Part shown: positions 10,721 through 21,187 of the stretch, piece by piece
Layout: each line of letters begins with the position of its first letter
How positions within the stretch are numbered: position 1 is the stretch's first letter
Source of the DNA: Thereva unica
Taxonomy: Eukaryota > Arthropoda > Insecta > Diptera > Therevidae
Assembly: GCA_949987705.1 (NCBI GenBank)
Contig: OX465283.1
Location: forward strand, 94,971,813 to 95,035,812
Reading direction: 5' to 3'
DNA: 64,000 bases
Translations under genes and position numbers: made by a program
The notes under the pieces: generated by a model
Seen by the model: only the letters and a program-made list of their open reading frames with translations
Told to the model about the DNA's origin: nothing
The model's database searches: none

Positions 10721-11284
10721 TCATAAATACTGGGGCACTGGGAAAAACATTTGTATTTAAATTTGTGCAGCATGAAAATTTGTTTGATAATGTCAAAAAC
10801 CTTAAAATTTGTACGAAATATTAACACATAAATAATACTTATATAGTAAAAACTCTTTTATTTAATTTTCATCTTAAACAAAAAAATCGCTTATATCTGA
10901 ACCAACAGCAATCATATTGCAAAGGCTGAGATTTAAACCAAAACTCAAATTAACATATCGAAACCTGGCTTAGCAAGATCCCACTCAGAGCACAACGAAG
11001 TTCAAAATTGTAGATTCGATCGCCCAATACACAAGGTGCATGAGACCCACACAAATAGCGATGTTTCAGTCAAGTTCAACCATGGGGGTCCTACGTCATT
11101 CACATTTTGGGGCCTCCCATTTTTTAATAATTGTAAAATTGACAAAGTGCAATAGACTAACGGGCATCCTTACAAAGCTCAAGCTTGTTCCGGCAGATGC
11201 TGCAGCCAATATCTGACGGTCCCGTCCGGTGGATAAAATTTGTACGTCAAAGCGATAACAAATTTTATAACTCTGATGGTTGAG
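10721..11284. other. No recognisable gene
   Basis: AT-rich sequence with no supported coding region, tandem repeat or terminal inverted repeat. It lies on the downstream side of the last visible Lrrk exon and may be intron sequence. Confidence 0.5.
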
Positions 11285-11500
11285 GGGACTGTCGGGATTG
11301 GTATCCTCCAATCCTCAGTGTGAAATCATAGTTGCGGGTAATTTCAATGCTCACAATATAAGCTGACTGATCTACTTAAATGGCACTAGACGCTGAGTTT
11401 TTTGCAGACATTTATCATCGTCATAAAATTGTAACGAAGCTCATTTCTTTGACCTATTACTTACTTATCATCCAACTGCGTGCCATTATTGGAAGTCAAA
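11285..11500 (+). pseudogene. Endonuclease fragment of an I/Jockey-type non-LTR element
   Basis: One frame reads NPQCEIIVAGNFNAHN, the core GDFNAHN motif of non-LTR endonucleases with D changed to N. Further on LLLTYHP appears, as in the usual ...LDLFLT... block. Several stops lie between them. It is a short, old remnant on the opposite strand to Lrrk, in its probable intron. Confidence 0.5.
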
Positions 11501-11570
11501 TTCAACTTAAACTAAATTTTCTCATTCAATTTACTCAAGAGGCTAATTATTTGTAAAAATATTATTTTAC

Positions 11571-13887
11571 CTCGCCTTCGATGGTATATGCATTTCGCAC
11601 TGCTTCTGCGATTTGTTCGTCTGCCAAAAGTCGCGTAATTAAACGAGACCAAAACCCAGATGGAAAATAGGTCATTAACAAAATCCGTCTTAAAGGTACG
11701 TCACATTTTGGTACAGATTCATAGACCAAATTCCGTTTGAAACTTTCAGTGCATGAAGAATGTACTCGATTTTTTATTCTTTGACATGCCTATAATGAAT
11801 ATTAATATTATTGCTTCTGTTTAATGTTTGCGCTTTTTATAAAAATTACCTTTACTGTTGTGACATTTATATTTCTATTATCTTCGCTATTTGGTAAAAG
11901 AGAAGGTATCAATAAAGTTCGAGAGTCCCAAGTTAGCGCAACTTCAAATTTATTTAATAAATTCACGATATAACTAATAAGTAAATGATTTAATATTATT
12001 TTAAATAAAAGAAAAGGATCAAAAACCTTCTATTATTATTTGAATTCGGACAAGAATTTTTAAATAAAAGCTGTAAATCTTCTAACTTCATAATACCACT
12101 TCTAGCAAAAGGATTAATTTCTCTTACAGTTACCACATGTGCTAACATATCACAAAGCCACTGAGGGTCCAGAAAGTAGAAATCGCGTAAGGTTGCATCA
12201 TCGTAATGTAGAATAACGCCGTTATCATGTAAAAACATTGTTGCTTGATTTAGTTCAGCCCAATCCCTAAAAAATAGTTGCTTTTGTATTTCAAGTATAA
12301 GTTTTTTTAACCTACAATACCTAAATCCTTTATAATTATGTAAACGCATTTCTTCAGTTACAAGTCGCCTGTAATTTTCAGCATCTAAAACGGGATCATG
12401 TCCTAATGATTTAAGATTGCTAGATATAGAATTCACTACATCTTCTAAAGCTACATAACTTGCAGGAATTTTTTGTAGCAATAGCGGCTCTTTTGAACCA
12501 GGTGAACGTAATATGAAAGCAGTATCGTATATAATATTTGAAAGCAACTTAATATTGTGCAAGGTTCTGAAATAAATATAATAAACTCTAAATTCTATTC
12601 ACACTGTACTAAATTTCAATTATCAATACCTACAACTGATTTCAATTGAATCAATAACTCTAGGCAAACCAACTTTTTCTGCATCTGGAACAGCTATAAA
12701 CTTCTCACGAATAATTTGCTGCAATTCTTCAGCTTTTTTAGCAGAAAATTCGTCCCCGACGGCATCATAGTGTGTGCCAACAATAATGACCGGTGAATTT
12801 GGAGCTCGGGCCTTTAGCTTTCATTTCAATAACATGTAAAAAATAATCATTCATAAATACCTGAATATTTCCCAGCCACTGCAATAATTCAGCAAGGCCT
12901 TTATGACCATCGGTTATTTTCCATAAAATTAAATACAAACTCCTTTTTGAGAGAAAATATTGATGTGTTGCATAATATCTGTTCAAAAGTAATTTTTTGG
13001 ATTCAATCATTATTTTACATCTTAGAAAGAATACTCTTTTTGGCCGCCAAAATCCCACGTCCTAAAAATTACAGGGCCGTAGTACGAAGAGCATTTTTTT
13101 CGTTTATCGCACACCCAAGTCCCGATATCGACTCCTACTGTAGATATGTTTGCACCTTTATTAGTTTTTGAATAAGGACTCTTATGTCCCATACGCTTTG
13201 CCCAGTGGTCCATTGATGTACGTCCCTTGGGTGTACCTCCTTGTCGTAATATATCCAGCAGAGTCGTTTTTCCTAACAAATTGGAATGTAAATATAAATT
13301 TAAAAGCTTCGAAATATTACTAAACCTATGCCTTGCACACCAACAACCATTAACTTCATTCTTGTATAAGGCTGAGCATCTTCATAAATAGATTTCAAAT
13401 ATCCAATGATATCCATGGTTTTGTATTTTTTGCTTTCTATCATAGAACGAAGCGGATCATGTAGCAAACAACCTCGAGTATTTAAATTCCACAATCTAGA
13501 GAGTAACCCCAAATGTGGTGGAAGATCCATGATGTCAACGTTCCCGCTAATGTTTAATACACTTAAGCTGCTCAATTCATGTAGGGTAGTTGGTATTTCC
13601 TGACAATGGAAAATATTATTACGACAAAGCGAAAGGCAGAAATGGGATTTCCCTATTTAAAAAAAAAAATTTTCGCATGAAATGCAAAAACTCCCTGCAT
13701 TACCTTTAAGCAATTATTACTTATATCCAACATAGACAAATTAGGAAAAATCAATTTGGATTTTGCTACTCCAACGAGACTCCAGTCAGAATCATCTGAA
13801 TCATTAAATGTTGTTACATCGTCTGTGGAAAGCTGTATTCTTGTCAATAGATTATCTGCCAACATAAGTGTTCTAAGTGATTCTAAT
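11571..13887 (-). CDS. Lrrk: Leucine-rich repeat kinase (ROCO), internal exons: LRR end, Roc GTPase, COR
   Basis: Eight exons fit GT-AG splicing with consistent phases: 13887-13704, 13599-13326, 13272-13035, 12978-12861, 12811-12630, 12566-12027, 11973-11850, 11789-11571 (about 1.88 kb coding). Exon 1 and the start of exon 2 encode leucine-rich repeats (LDISNNCL, LSVLNISGN). The Roc GTPase has its P-loop GVQGIGKT across the exon 2/3 junction, WDFGGQKEY across exon 3/4 and the base-binding THYD in exon 5. Exons 5-8 cover the COR domain (NYKGFRY, FLHDNGVILHYDD, FYFLDPQWL, MTYFPSGFWSRL). In the family, Roc-COR controls a following kinase, acting on Rab-linked membrane traffic. The kinase, WD40 and 5' exons are not in the window, so flanking introns must be long or this is a partial copy. 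No stop or frameshift was found. Confidence 0.9.
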
Positions 13888-14189
13888 CTGAAAATATTGC
13901 CAAAAATTCGCGTAAATGTCTGGTAGCAATCTAAGGTTTTGTAAAAAAAATTAAATAAAATACTACATAGGACACACTAAACGAAAGTTATAGCTGCTGC
14001 TTTGAGGAATGATGGAAAAATATACAACATCCAAATAAAATTTTTCTAAGGAAAGTATTGCAAGTAAATCGAATATTTGCAATAAAATAAATAATAGTGT
14101 TGTTGAACTCTTGGTTGCAGCAACTATTGCGCTGGCGTACCCGGATCATTACGTTAACACTAAAAAATTGGTTTCTAGGAGAGAGGCAC
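13888..14189. other. Probable Lrrk intron, no gene
   Basis: Sequence upstream of a good acceptor (atattttcag) of the first visible Lrrk exon. No coding potential or repeat structure was recognised. Confidence 0.6.
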
Positions 14190-14400
14190 AAACGGAAGAG
14201 TGGATTACCATTTTCTGCACAACCCCCTCGACATGGGTATCAAATGAAAGGGTATCATAAGTACAAGAAAATAACCAATATAGGATACTCAATATATCGT
14301 TAGATCCACGGCGGTAATTGCAAAAGGGCGTATTACCATTTTATTTACAACCCCTCGACCTGGGTAACAAATGAAAGGGTATCATAAGTAGAACACAATA
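14190..14400. repeat. Two copies of the satellite-like repeat
   Basis: Two units share the motif cccctcgac-tgggta-caaatgaaagggtatcataagta (near 14225 and 14350), separated by about 130 bases. This is the reverse complement of the core of the array at 40735-43812. They are isolated, diverged copies. Confidence 0.75.
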
Positions 14401-14571
14401 AGCGATATAGTATACCTACTTAACTTCTAATTCACATTTTGTATTAAAACAAAAAAGAGTGATATCCCAACAAAAAAACATTAAAAATGTGAATTAGAAG
14501 TTCGTGGGCTCGGAAATTATTTATTGGGCGGTTTAAAACACACTTATAACAAAAAGAAGTGATATGGATTA

Positions 14572-14844
14572 GTCAAGAGGAATCGTTAATAGCATGAAAT
14601 AATTAAACACGTGCATTTACGAACGAATTCAAAGGAATTTTACAACTGCCCATTTTTTTAAAAACTCAATAAAGTATTATTAACTACGAGAAAGTTGGCT
14701 GGCGAGTTCGTTGTATAGCACGAATCTTAGCTGTCCTTCCAAATGTAACAAATTTTATTAGAAACACTATAGACTGAGCCACACTGAATTCGTTCGTAAA
14801 TGCACGTGTTTAATTATTTCATGCTATTAACGATTCCTCTTGAC
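14572..14844. mobile_element. MITE with 59-bp inverted repeats and TA duplication
   Basis: Bases 14570-14630 and 14786-14846 are perfect inverted copies (61 bases including flanking TA). With TA as target-site duplication, the terminal repeats start GTCAAGAGGAATCG. Size about 273 bp, no coding capacity. This fits a Tc1/mariner-type nonautonomous element. Confidence 0.8.
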
Positions 14845-14846
14845 TA

Positions 14847-15130
14847 CACTACAATAAATCATCATAGCTTAAAAAAAGAGTACCCTACATTTCACCAAGA
14901 ATTGTACCCTGGTCCTTTCGCACCCCGATCTAGCGCCTTTTTTTATGAAAAGCATTTTATTTCTCTTACTAACTATCTTAATATAAATTTAACTAAATGC
15001 TTAAAGTTAACTATTTTAACCTATTCTAGCCTATCTAACTTACTGGCCCTCAGCAGGCACTCTAAATTAATCTGTATCTTATATTAACTTATGCCTTTCG
15101 GCTAAAACATTATCTATTTTTAATTACTGG
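14847..15130. other. No recognisable gene
   Basis: AT-rich sequence between two MITEs. It may include the lost 3' end of the capsid-like gene, but I could not read it. Confidence 0.4.
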
Positions 15131-15326
15131 GTAGAAATTTCTCAAGTGAGCTCATGATTTTCGACGATGCCAAAATATTCAATCCACCATTATTCATAAA
15201 CAAATTAATTTTTTCCAAAAATATTCATGGCGTGACTTGAGACTACCAAGTAGATTATGTTTTGCAGCTTGGTTTTAATTTTGCTTTCAACGTCGAAAAT
15301 CATGAGCTCACTTGAGAAATTTCTAC
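15131..15326. mobile_element. Small inverted-repeat element in the capsid-like gene
   Basis: Perfect 36-bp inverted repeats (15131-15166 and 15291-15326, starting GTAGAAATTTCTCAAG) enclose a non-coding centre. The minus-strand capsid-like reading frame stops being recognisable at its right boundary, so it interrupts that gene. Possible CAGTA duplication in the flanks, not certain. Confidence 0.65.
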
Positions 15327-15529
15327 TCTACTGCCAGTATACGCATCATTGCCCACCATTCCAAAAATTATTAAGTTTGGTAACTGTCCGATGACGATAT
15401 TATCCAGTGAAAGTGTGAATGTATTTGCGGGAATAGTAACTCTTAACTTCAACTCGCTTGTATGGGTATATGGCATTTGTACACTGTAGAACTGTCTCAT
15501 GTGCTAATAAAATATTCGGGTTGACTGTT

Positions 15530-16027
15530 CCCAGCAGGGAATTTAGGAATTGATGAAATTGGAATGCATTCTTTCATCAGTGAAATGGGAGCAATGGGGA
15601 TCTATTACTATGGTAAGGAATGGTAATGCAAAATGTCATGCATAATGGACGCACGGCGTACGCTATATCGGGAACGCGATGGTCGGCTTTCTTAAAATTC
15701 AGGAATGGTAATCCAAAAGGTAGCCGTTACCACTACTTAGTGGAAGGAATGGTAATCCAAAAGGTAGCCGTTATCACTTCTTATGGGAAGGAATGGTAAT
15801 CCAAAAGGTAGCCGTTACCACTTCTTATGGGAAGGAATGGTAATCCAAAAGGTAGCCATTATCACTTCTTATGGGAAGGAATGGTAATCCAAAAGGTAGC
15901 CGTTATGACTTCCCGGCTAGGACATCGCAATGGAAAAAGTATGCGTTCTGTAATCCAAAAATTAGCCAGTATGCCTGGCAAGTATACTATACGGAATCGA
16001 ATCCGGAAGCCTTCCATTCCCTACTGG
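15530..16027. mobile_element. 498-bp nonautonomous element carrying a 44-bp tandem array
   Basis: The ends are inverted (CCCAGCAGGGAAT on the left, ATTCCCTACTGGG on the right, one mismatch) and flanked by GTT at 15527-15529 and 16028-16030. Removing it with one GTT leaves the capsid-like reading frame uninterrupted at this point, which supports the boundaries. It has no coding capacity. Superfamily unknown; a 3-bp duplication fits CACTA-like or PIF-like mechanisms, but the end sequence does not decide. Confidence 0.75.
15701..15913. repeat. 44-bp tandem repeat, about 4.8 copies
   Basis: Units start at 15701, 15745, 15789, 15833 and 15877 with aggaatggtaatccaaaagg; spacing is exactly 44 bases each time. 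Copies differ at a few positions. The array sits inside the 498-bp element. Confidence 0.95.
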
Positions 16028-16985
16028 GTTACGTGATTCATGTACATGGTTGCGTCCAAGATTTTTAATTGTGGTGAGTCGACCCCGTCCTTAGATAAAA
16101 TATAAAATTCAGGTTTTTGAAGTGATAAAACTGCACGTAAATCGACGCCGTTTAGTAGCAATTTATCGTGATTAAGCAAATCAGTATGGATTTTTCCTAT
16201 CAATTTTACCACATTACTTTTATTGAAAAGTTTCTGCCGATCTAAATATCCCTGATGTAATTCAGCTACGGGTTTGTCGATATCTGCAATTTCCGAGTCA
16301 TCTTTGTCAAGATACCAACCGAAGGACTCCAAATGGGTAGATGCGGCATCTTTACCATAATCTAATAAATTTTCAACATAAGCTCGTTAATTGTAATTGT
16401 GATCGGTTTGAGCAATTCCATTTAAATGTACGGTGCACTGGCGAAATATGGAGTGCAAGATGTTGTTTATTAAACCTGGAGCATCCCCTTCATTTGCATA
16501 AAGTTCTTCTTTTCCATCTTTTATTTTATTTAACTGCAGTTTTAAACGAAGATATATGCTAGATAAATCACGATATGTATCTCCATGACCCAAAGTTACA
16601 AACTCTAGAACGGAAGAGTTGTCGAGTGAGACTATTGGCTTATATTCTACTTCTGTTCTCAAAATATTGCTCTGAACTGGTGGTGTGGAAAAAAGATCCA
16701 ATTCCGATTTCATGCATTCTTTGTACGACATTATGTTTATTACTTATCAAAAATGTCCAGTATACGTCTACGTATCTTTCGTTTTGTTTTCAAAACTGTT
16801 GCTGTTATGCCGGGTTTCCACCAGACAGACAGTTTAAAAAAACAGTTCTGTTTTCAAAAAACAAAACTAAACATGTTTTGTTTTTTTAAAACATGTTTTG
16901 TTTTTTTAAAACTGTTTTGCAGACTGTTCTAATTTTTGTTGCTAGTTTTTTTTCTTTTTTTCCCAATTTGTTTAGTCTCGCAAGA

Positions 16986-19246
16986 ATGTCTTCCGACGAC
17001 GAAGACTTCTTTGTATTAAGCTGTGGATCATTTTTAATTAATAGCCCAAAGAAGAAAAGGTCGAGGTATTGGGTCAGTTGCCTTCTAAAACAACGAGTTA
17101 AGTATGGTACGGAAGAATTACTGGGAGATTTAAGTACTGACGATATTGGATTAAATGGAGAACTGAGATCCTCTTTTCACAATTTTATTCGAATGTCAAG
17201 TGCTGACTTTGAATTATTAATTAATCTGGTGGGACCCGAAATCGCAAAAAAAATACAAATTACCGGGATGCAATTTCGGTGAAAGATCGCCTCGCACTAA
17301 TTCTCAGGTACTTAGCCACTGGTGATAGTTTCCAATCGATGAAATATTTATTCAAAATTTCAACTTCTTCTGTTTCACGAATCGTACCGGTTGTATGTGA
17401 GGCCCTGTACAATGCTCTACAACACTATATCAAGGTAAGTCCATTAATTAATATGTCGTCGCTTATCAAGAATAGTGGCACAACTCAAAAATTTCCAATT
17501 TCGAGTTTATTTTGAAAATGTATAGCTAAAATGCATATTTTTATGTGGCAAAAATCCATATTAATATGTACTTCCAAAAATAACCGCTGGAAATCCGCTG
17601 GATTCCAAGATCATGACAAGGGCTTGTATGAAACTAAAAACTTTTAAAATGCTCCCCTGTAAATTCCATTGTTTTTTAGTTGTGTTACTATTCTTGTAAA
17701 GCGACAATGTGTACCAACAGTTTAATCAGAAAAATAAGTGGTCATGAAATAAAATAGCAGTTACAGTAGTTTACTTTCACAAAAACAAAATTTATTTAAT
17801 TAATAAAAAAGTTCAAAAAACACAAAATTATTAGTGATATTATTTTTGTGGGTTGAGGCGAAAAGGGGAGCTAACAGCCCACACCAAATGGTCCTCATTA
17901 ATCTTTTGGGGCATCTTTTTTTGGTAGCTTCTTGGGTTTAAGTTGTGGGTCATCTATTCTTCAGTAATAGCTGTAGCACTATTCGAGTGATCAATGAAAA
18001 GAGGCGTCGGTGAGCCAAAAGTTGAAGTCGATGTGCCATCATAATGTATGGATATAGGTGCATCATATTTTCCTATCTCTCCATCGTACAATATGGTGTT
18101 TATTAAATGTTGCAGTAAGCTGTTTTTAAATTTCTTATTTTTCGGCCTACAAGTTCACCAAACACCTCATAATCATCACGCGTTGAGGCTTCTTTTGTCT
18201 TCCTGCTTGTATAGACTATTTAATCATATCAAATGCCTCTTGGCGAATACTGGTTGCAGTAAATTTTGGTTTTTTGGCGGTCGCTTTGGATACAGTAAGT
18301 GACTGATCCCCTATCCCCACAGCTGGTTGCTCGTCATATAACGAAATTTGGTTTTCTATAGTACCTGAGGGCATTTCTGGCCGCTGCCACTTTCCATTTC
18401 CGCACAAGTTGTGCTTTGAGTGTCGTTCAAGCCACTGTCTGATAAGCTGTCACCTGTCCTACAAAAGGAAAAATTATTGAAAACGTTATTTTGACATAAG
18501 TTCATTCCACAGAGGATATCAATAACTAATAGATTTCCATATATGTTTTAGGTACCCTCAAATCCGGAGGAATGGAAAAAAATGCATGTGACTACAACGG
18601 TATGTGGATCTTTCCAAGGTGCTTGGGGAGTATGGACGGTAAACACGTCGTTATACAATCTCCCAGGTTTAGTGGCAGTGAATTCTTCAATTATAAAGGA
18701 ACATTTAACATTGTGCTCTTTGCTGTGGTTGATGCCAATTATAAATTGGCCGTACCGTACCTTTTAGTGGCAGATTGCGCTTTTCCATTGTCATTAAATA
18801 TAATGAAACCTTATCCTGGGCATCAGGAACGTGGATCAGCTAATCGAATATTTAATTATCGCCTTTCGAGGGCAAGAAGAGTAGTGGAGAATGTCTTTGG
18901 CATATTAGCTTCAGTGTTTAGAGTTCTTCGCAAGCCTATGCTTTTAGAACCAGCAAAGGCAGAAAATATAATTCTTGCATGTACATGTTTGCACAACTTC
19001 ATGCGCAGAGATTCACAATCAAGGGATCTGTACTGCCCACCAGGTTCATTTGACGCGGAAGATTTACAAACAGGAACAGTGACAGAGGGAGCATGGAGGC
19101 AGGATGTAGAGCCACTTAAATCTTTGATACCAATTAGAAGAATGCCAAGAAAAGCTGGTGCACGGCCGATCGAAATAAGAAATGAATTCGCCGCATATTT
19201 CAAATCGCACATGGGACAAGTACCGTGGCAAGATGATTATCAGTAA
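16986..19246 (+). pseudogene. PIF/Harbinger DDE transposase (two exons, damaged)
   Basis: Exon 1 (16986 to about 17434) encodes the N-terminal region and ends LYNALQHYIK before a GTAAGT donor; a frameshift lies at about 17279. Exon 2 starts after ttttag near 18552 and runs to 19246, with a one-base shift in an A run near 18577. The nuclease domain shows GSMDGKH (first Asp), VADCAFPL (second Asp) and RRVVENVFG (Glu). About 50 residues are missing between VVDANYKLA and the second Asp, where family members have a GRISDGG-like block. The family cuts and inserts DNA at TWA sites with the help of the MADF/Myb partner. It is not functional. Confidence 0.85.
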
Positions 19247-19655
19247 TCACAATATATGTAAATATTTAAAAATATATATAATATATAAATCATAAAATTA
19301 TATTTGTTAAACCACCTTGCCTTCCTTTCCTTGGCTTATTCTTGTCGTGTCAAAAACTCATGGCATCATATCCAAACCATTTTGGAACACACTAGTGTCC
19401 AGCCCCAGACTTTTTCATATTTTTCTGTTTTCGCCTTTCCCTACTGTACTGGGATATCAAGTTTTTAGTTTTTCGGTCAATTTCATCACAGCTATGTAGT
19501 TTCAAAAGCACTAGCAATTTCCTTCAAAGAGTCTTGTCTTTTATATCTGTTTTTATAGTCTATAGTTTTTGTGTCCCACAAATTAGTGTGATGGCGGTAC
19601 ATTTCAATTAAATTACTACACTGCTCTTTTGTCCACTGTTTTTTTGAATCCATTG
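17860..19655 (-). pseudogene. PIF/Harbinger MADF-domain protein (accessory), damaged
   Basis: Exon 1 (19655 to about 19311) reads MDSKKQWTKEQCSNLIEMYR, LWDTKTIDYKNRYKRQDSL, a short gap, then DEIDRKTKNLISQYSRERRK and WFGYDAM, a MADF DNA-binding domain. A likely donor is at about 19311. Exon 2 starts after tttttgtag near 18464 and continues to about 17860, with stops in its C-terminal half. This protein type helps Harbinger transposase enter the nucleus and bind the ends. Its intron contains the transposase's second exon on the other strand. Confidence 0.75.
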
Positions 19656-19881
19656 CCTAAAATGATAAAAATGACAGTTTTGGTAAATGTATATAATTAC
19701 ACATAATTGCCATTTAACCAAATAAATATTAATACTGTACCTTTAAATCTTGACTAGTCCTCGTTGAAAAAAATCAAACAATTAATTCTGTGGTGATAAG
19801 GAAAAACCGCTTAAGTCGACTTAAGACAAAATTGAGTTAATTATGTCATTGAATTCTCCGTATAAGAATCCCCATCGACAC

Positions 19882-20732
19882 AAAAGGACATCGCACAAAT
19901 TATATGAGAAAAGGGTCCCGGCGGATATGGCTGAAATTGAAGTATGCTAGTCAGTGGGGGTAGACGAACAAAAAATTGTAAGGGGGAGGGGGGGGTAAAT
20001 CGTAACGGTTAGCCGCTAGGGCGTTTTGAAATTTTTTGATAGATGTTTTTATATCACCCTGTATTTTTGTAACCCTGTGAAATATTTTCGTGAATAAGGT
20101 GGCAATTTACGCAGAATACTCCCACCTATCTAAAACTGTAAAAGTCGAGGTTCTAACCCACCAACTTTTAGAGTTATGGGCCGTCAAAATCAAAGTGTTG
20201 TTTTTTTTCACTAAAATTTCAAGTTCAACCACCTTTTTCTCCAAAAAATACGTAGTTAATTATTTTTTTTTACAAAATTGGAAAGCTTGGACAATTTCCT
20301 ATGAATAAGGTCAGGGCAACTTTTATGCTACGGCCTTTACTTTTGAAGTTATAAGCAATTTTAATGTGAAAATTGGCTTTATTTCGTACTTATTTGGTAC
20401 TTTTCGACAAAGCTGCGGTGATTGATTTTGACAACCCACAACTCTAAAAGTTGGTGGGTTAGAACCTCGACTTTTACAGTTTTAGATAGGTGGGAGTATT
20501 CTGCGTAAATTGCCACCTTATTCACGAAAATATTTCACAGGGTTACAAAAATACAGGGTGATATAAAAACATCTATCAAAAAATTTCAAAACGCCCTAGC
20601 GGCTAACCGTTACGATTTACCCCCCCTCCCCCTTACAATTTTTTGTTCGTCTACCCCCACTGACTAGCATACTTCAATTTCAGCCATATCCGCCGGGACC
20701 CTTTTCTCATATAATTTGTGCGGTGTCCTTTG
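19882..20732. mobile_element. Foldback element, copy 1 (inside Harbinger)
   Basis: Long inverted arms: about 19882-20180 on the left pairs with about 20430-20732 on the right. Both arms contain a long G run (ggaggggggg) and the gcagaatactcccacctatc motif. The centre is AT-rich and non-coding. The whole element is similar in arms and centre to 60580-61433. Arm ends are approximate. Confidence 0.85.
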
Positions 20733-20950
20733 ATTCGCGTGTACCAACCAAGCCGACTAAAAATCACAAACAAATTTGTTTGTTTTGAATTACCCACGCG
20801 AGATGGGACAGTGTTTTGTTTTTTAAAACACAATTTTCCGACAAAAGTGTTTTAAAAATTGTTCGATTTTTACAAAACATTGACTTTTTTGTTGACAAAA
20901 ACAGTTTTTGTTTCTGGTTTTTGTTTAGTCTGTTTGGTGGAAACCCGGCA

Positions 20951-21184
20951 TTATTCCTTTTCTTTGATTTTCAGTTTTGCAATTTCTCGTGCGTTTAGGT
21001 GTCTTTTGCGTTTAAGAAATGGTTTTATATGCAAGGTTGTAAACGGATTCGGTCTTTTTATACCTGCTCCACTCATGCCGTCAAACAGTTTATTTATACC
21101 TTTCTGAGCTATATCTTGGACAGCAAGTCTACCGTGATCTTTTAAAATATATTTAACTGATTTGCTGCTGATGTTTTTTATCAT
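20951..21184 (-). CDS. Small basic ORF of the Polinton-like cluster, 77 aa
   Basis: An ATG-initiated ORF with KHISSKSVKYILKDHGRL-like start and a very lysine/arginine-rich C-terminus. Its stop codon (TAA) is the TTA target site of the Harbinger insertion, so after removal of that element the next gene, the capsid-like one, would begin about 70 bases downstream. The basic composition suggests a DNA-binding core or minor virion protein, by analogy only. No lesion seen; a Helitron fragment abuts its start. Confidence 0.55.
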   Translation of the reverse strand: MIKNISSKSVKYILKDHGRLAVQDIAQKGINKLFDGMSGAGIKRPNPFTTLHIKPFLKRKRHLNAREIAKLKIKEKE

Positions 21185-21187
21185 ATA

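Larger units (their letters stand above)
15327..16731 (-). pseudogene. Capsid-like gene of a Polinton/Maverick-like element (F54H12.2-like)
   Basis: The first part (16731-16031) reads as one ATG-initiated protein apart from a stop and small lesions near 16340-16387. The second part (15526-15327) continues the same product after a 498-bp insertion. It resembles arthropod proteins annotated as uncharacterized F54H12.2-like, which I associate with double-jelly-roll capsid proteins of Polinton/adintovirus-like elements. That link is from memory and needs a structure search. Three other virus-like ORFs lie upstream on the same strand, as expected for one cluster. It is broken by the insertion, a MITE at 15326 and internal stops, so it is an inherited relic rather than a functional virus gene. 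Confidence 0.6.
16808..20950. mobile_element. PIF/Harbinger transposon with TTA target-site duplication
   Basis: Terminal repeats of 23 bp (tgccgggtttccaccagaca... at 16808-16830; inverse at 20928-20950) match at 22 of 23 positions. They are flanked by TTA at 16805-16807 and 20951-20953, the 3-bp duplication typical of PIF/Harbinger. Inside are the two genes of the superfamily, a DDE transposase on plus and a MADF-type protein on minus. A foldback element sits near its right end. Both genes are damaged. Confidence 0.92.

Noticed and set aside
11096..11311. Minus-strand ORF of 71 residues near the Lrrk exons
   Set aside because: It is antisense to a recognisable non-LTR endonuclease remnant on the plus strand.
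13640..13704. Short intron ending at aaatag near 13653 in Lrrk
   Set aside because: It would break the reading frame; the acceptor ttgtcag at 13600-13602 keeps phase and gives a normal leucine-rich repeat.
14570..15326. One large transposon bounded by the two small MITEs
   Set aside because: Each MITE has its own complete pair of inverted ends and they do not match each other.
15701..15913. CRISPR-like array
   Set aside because: Units follow each other without unique spacers, and the setting is animal mobile DNA; it is a simple tandem repeat.
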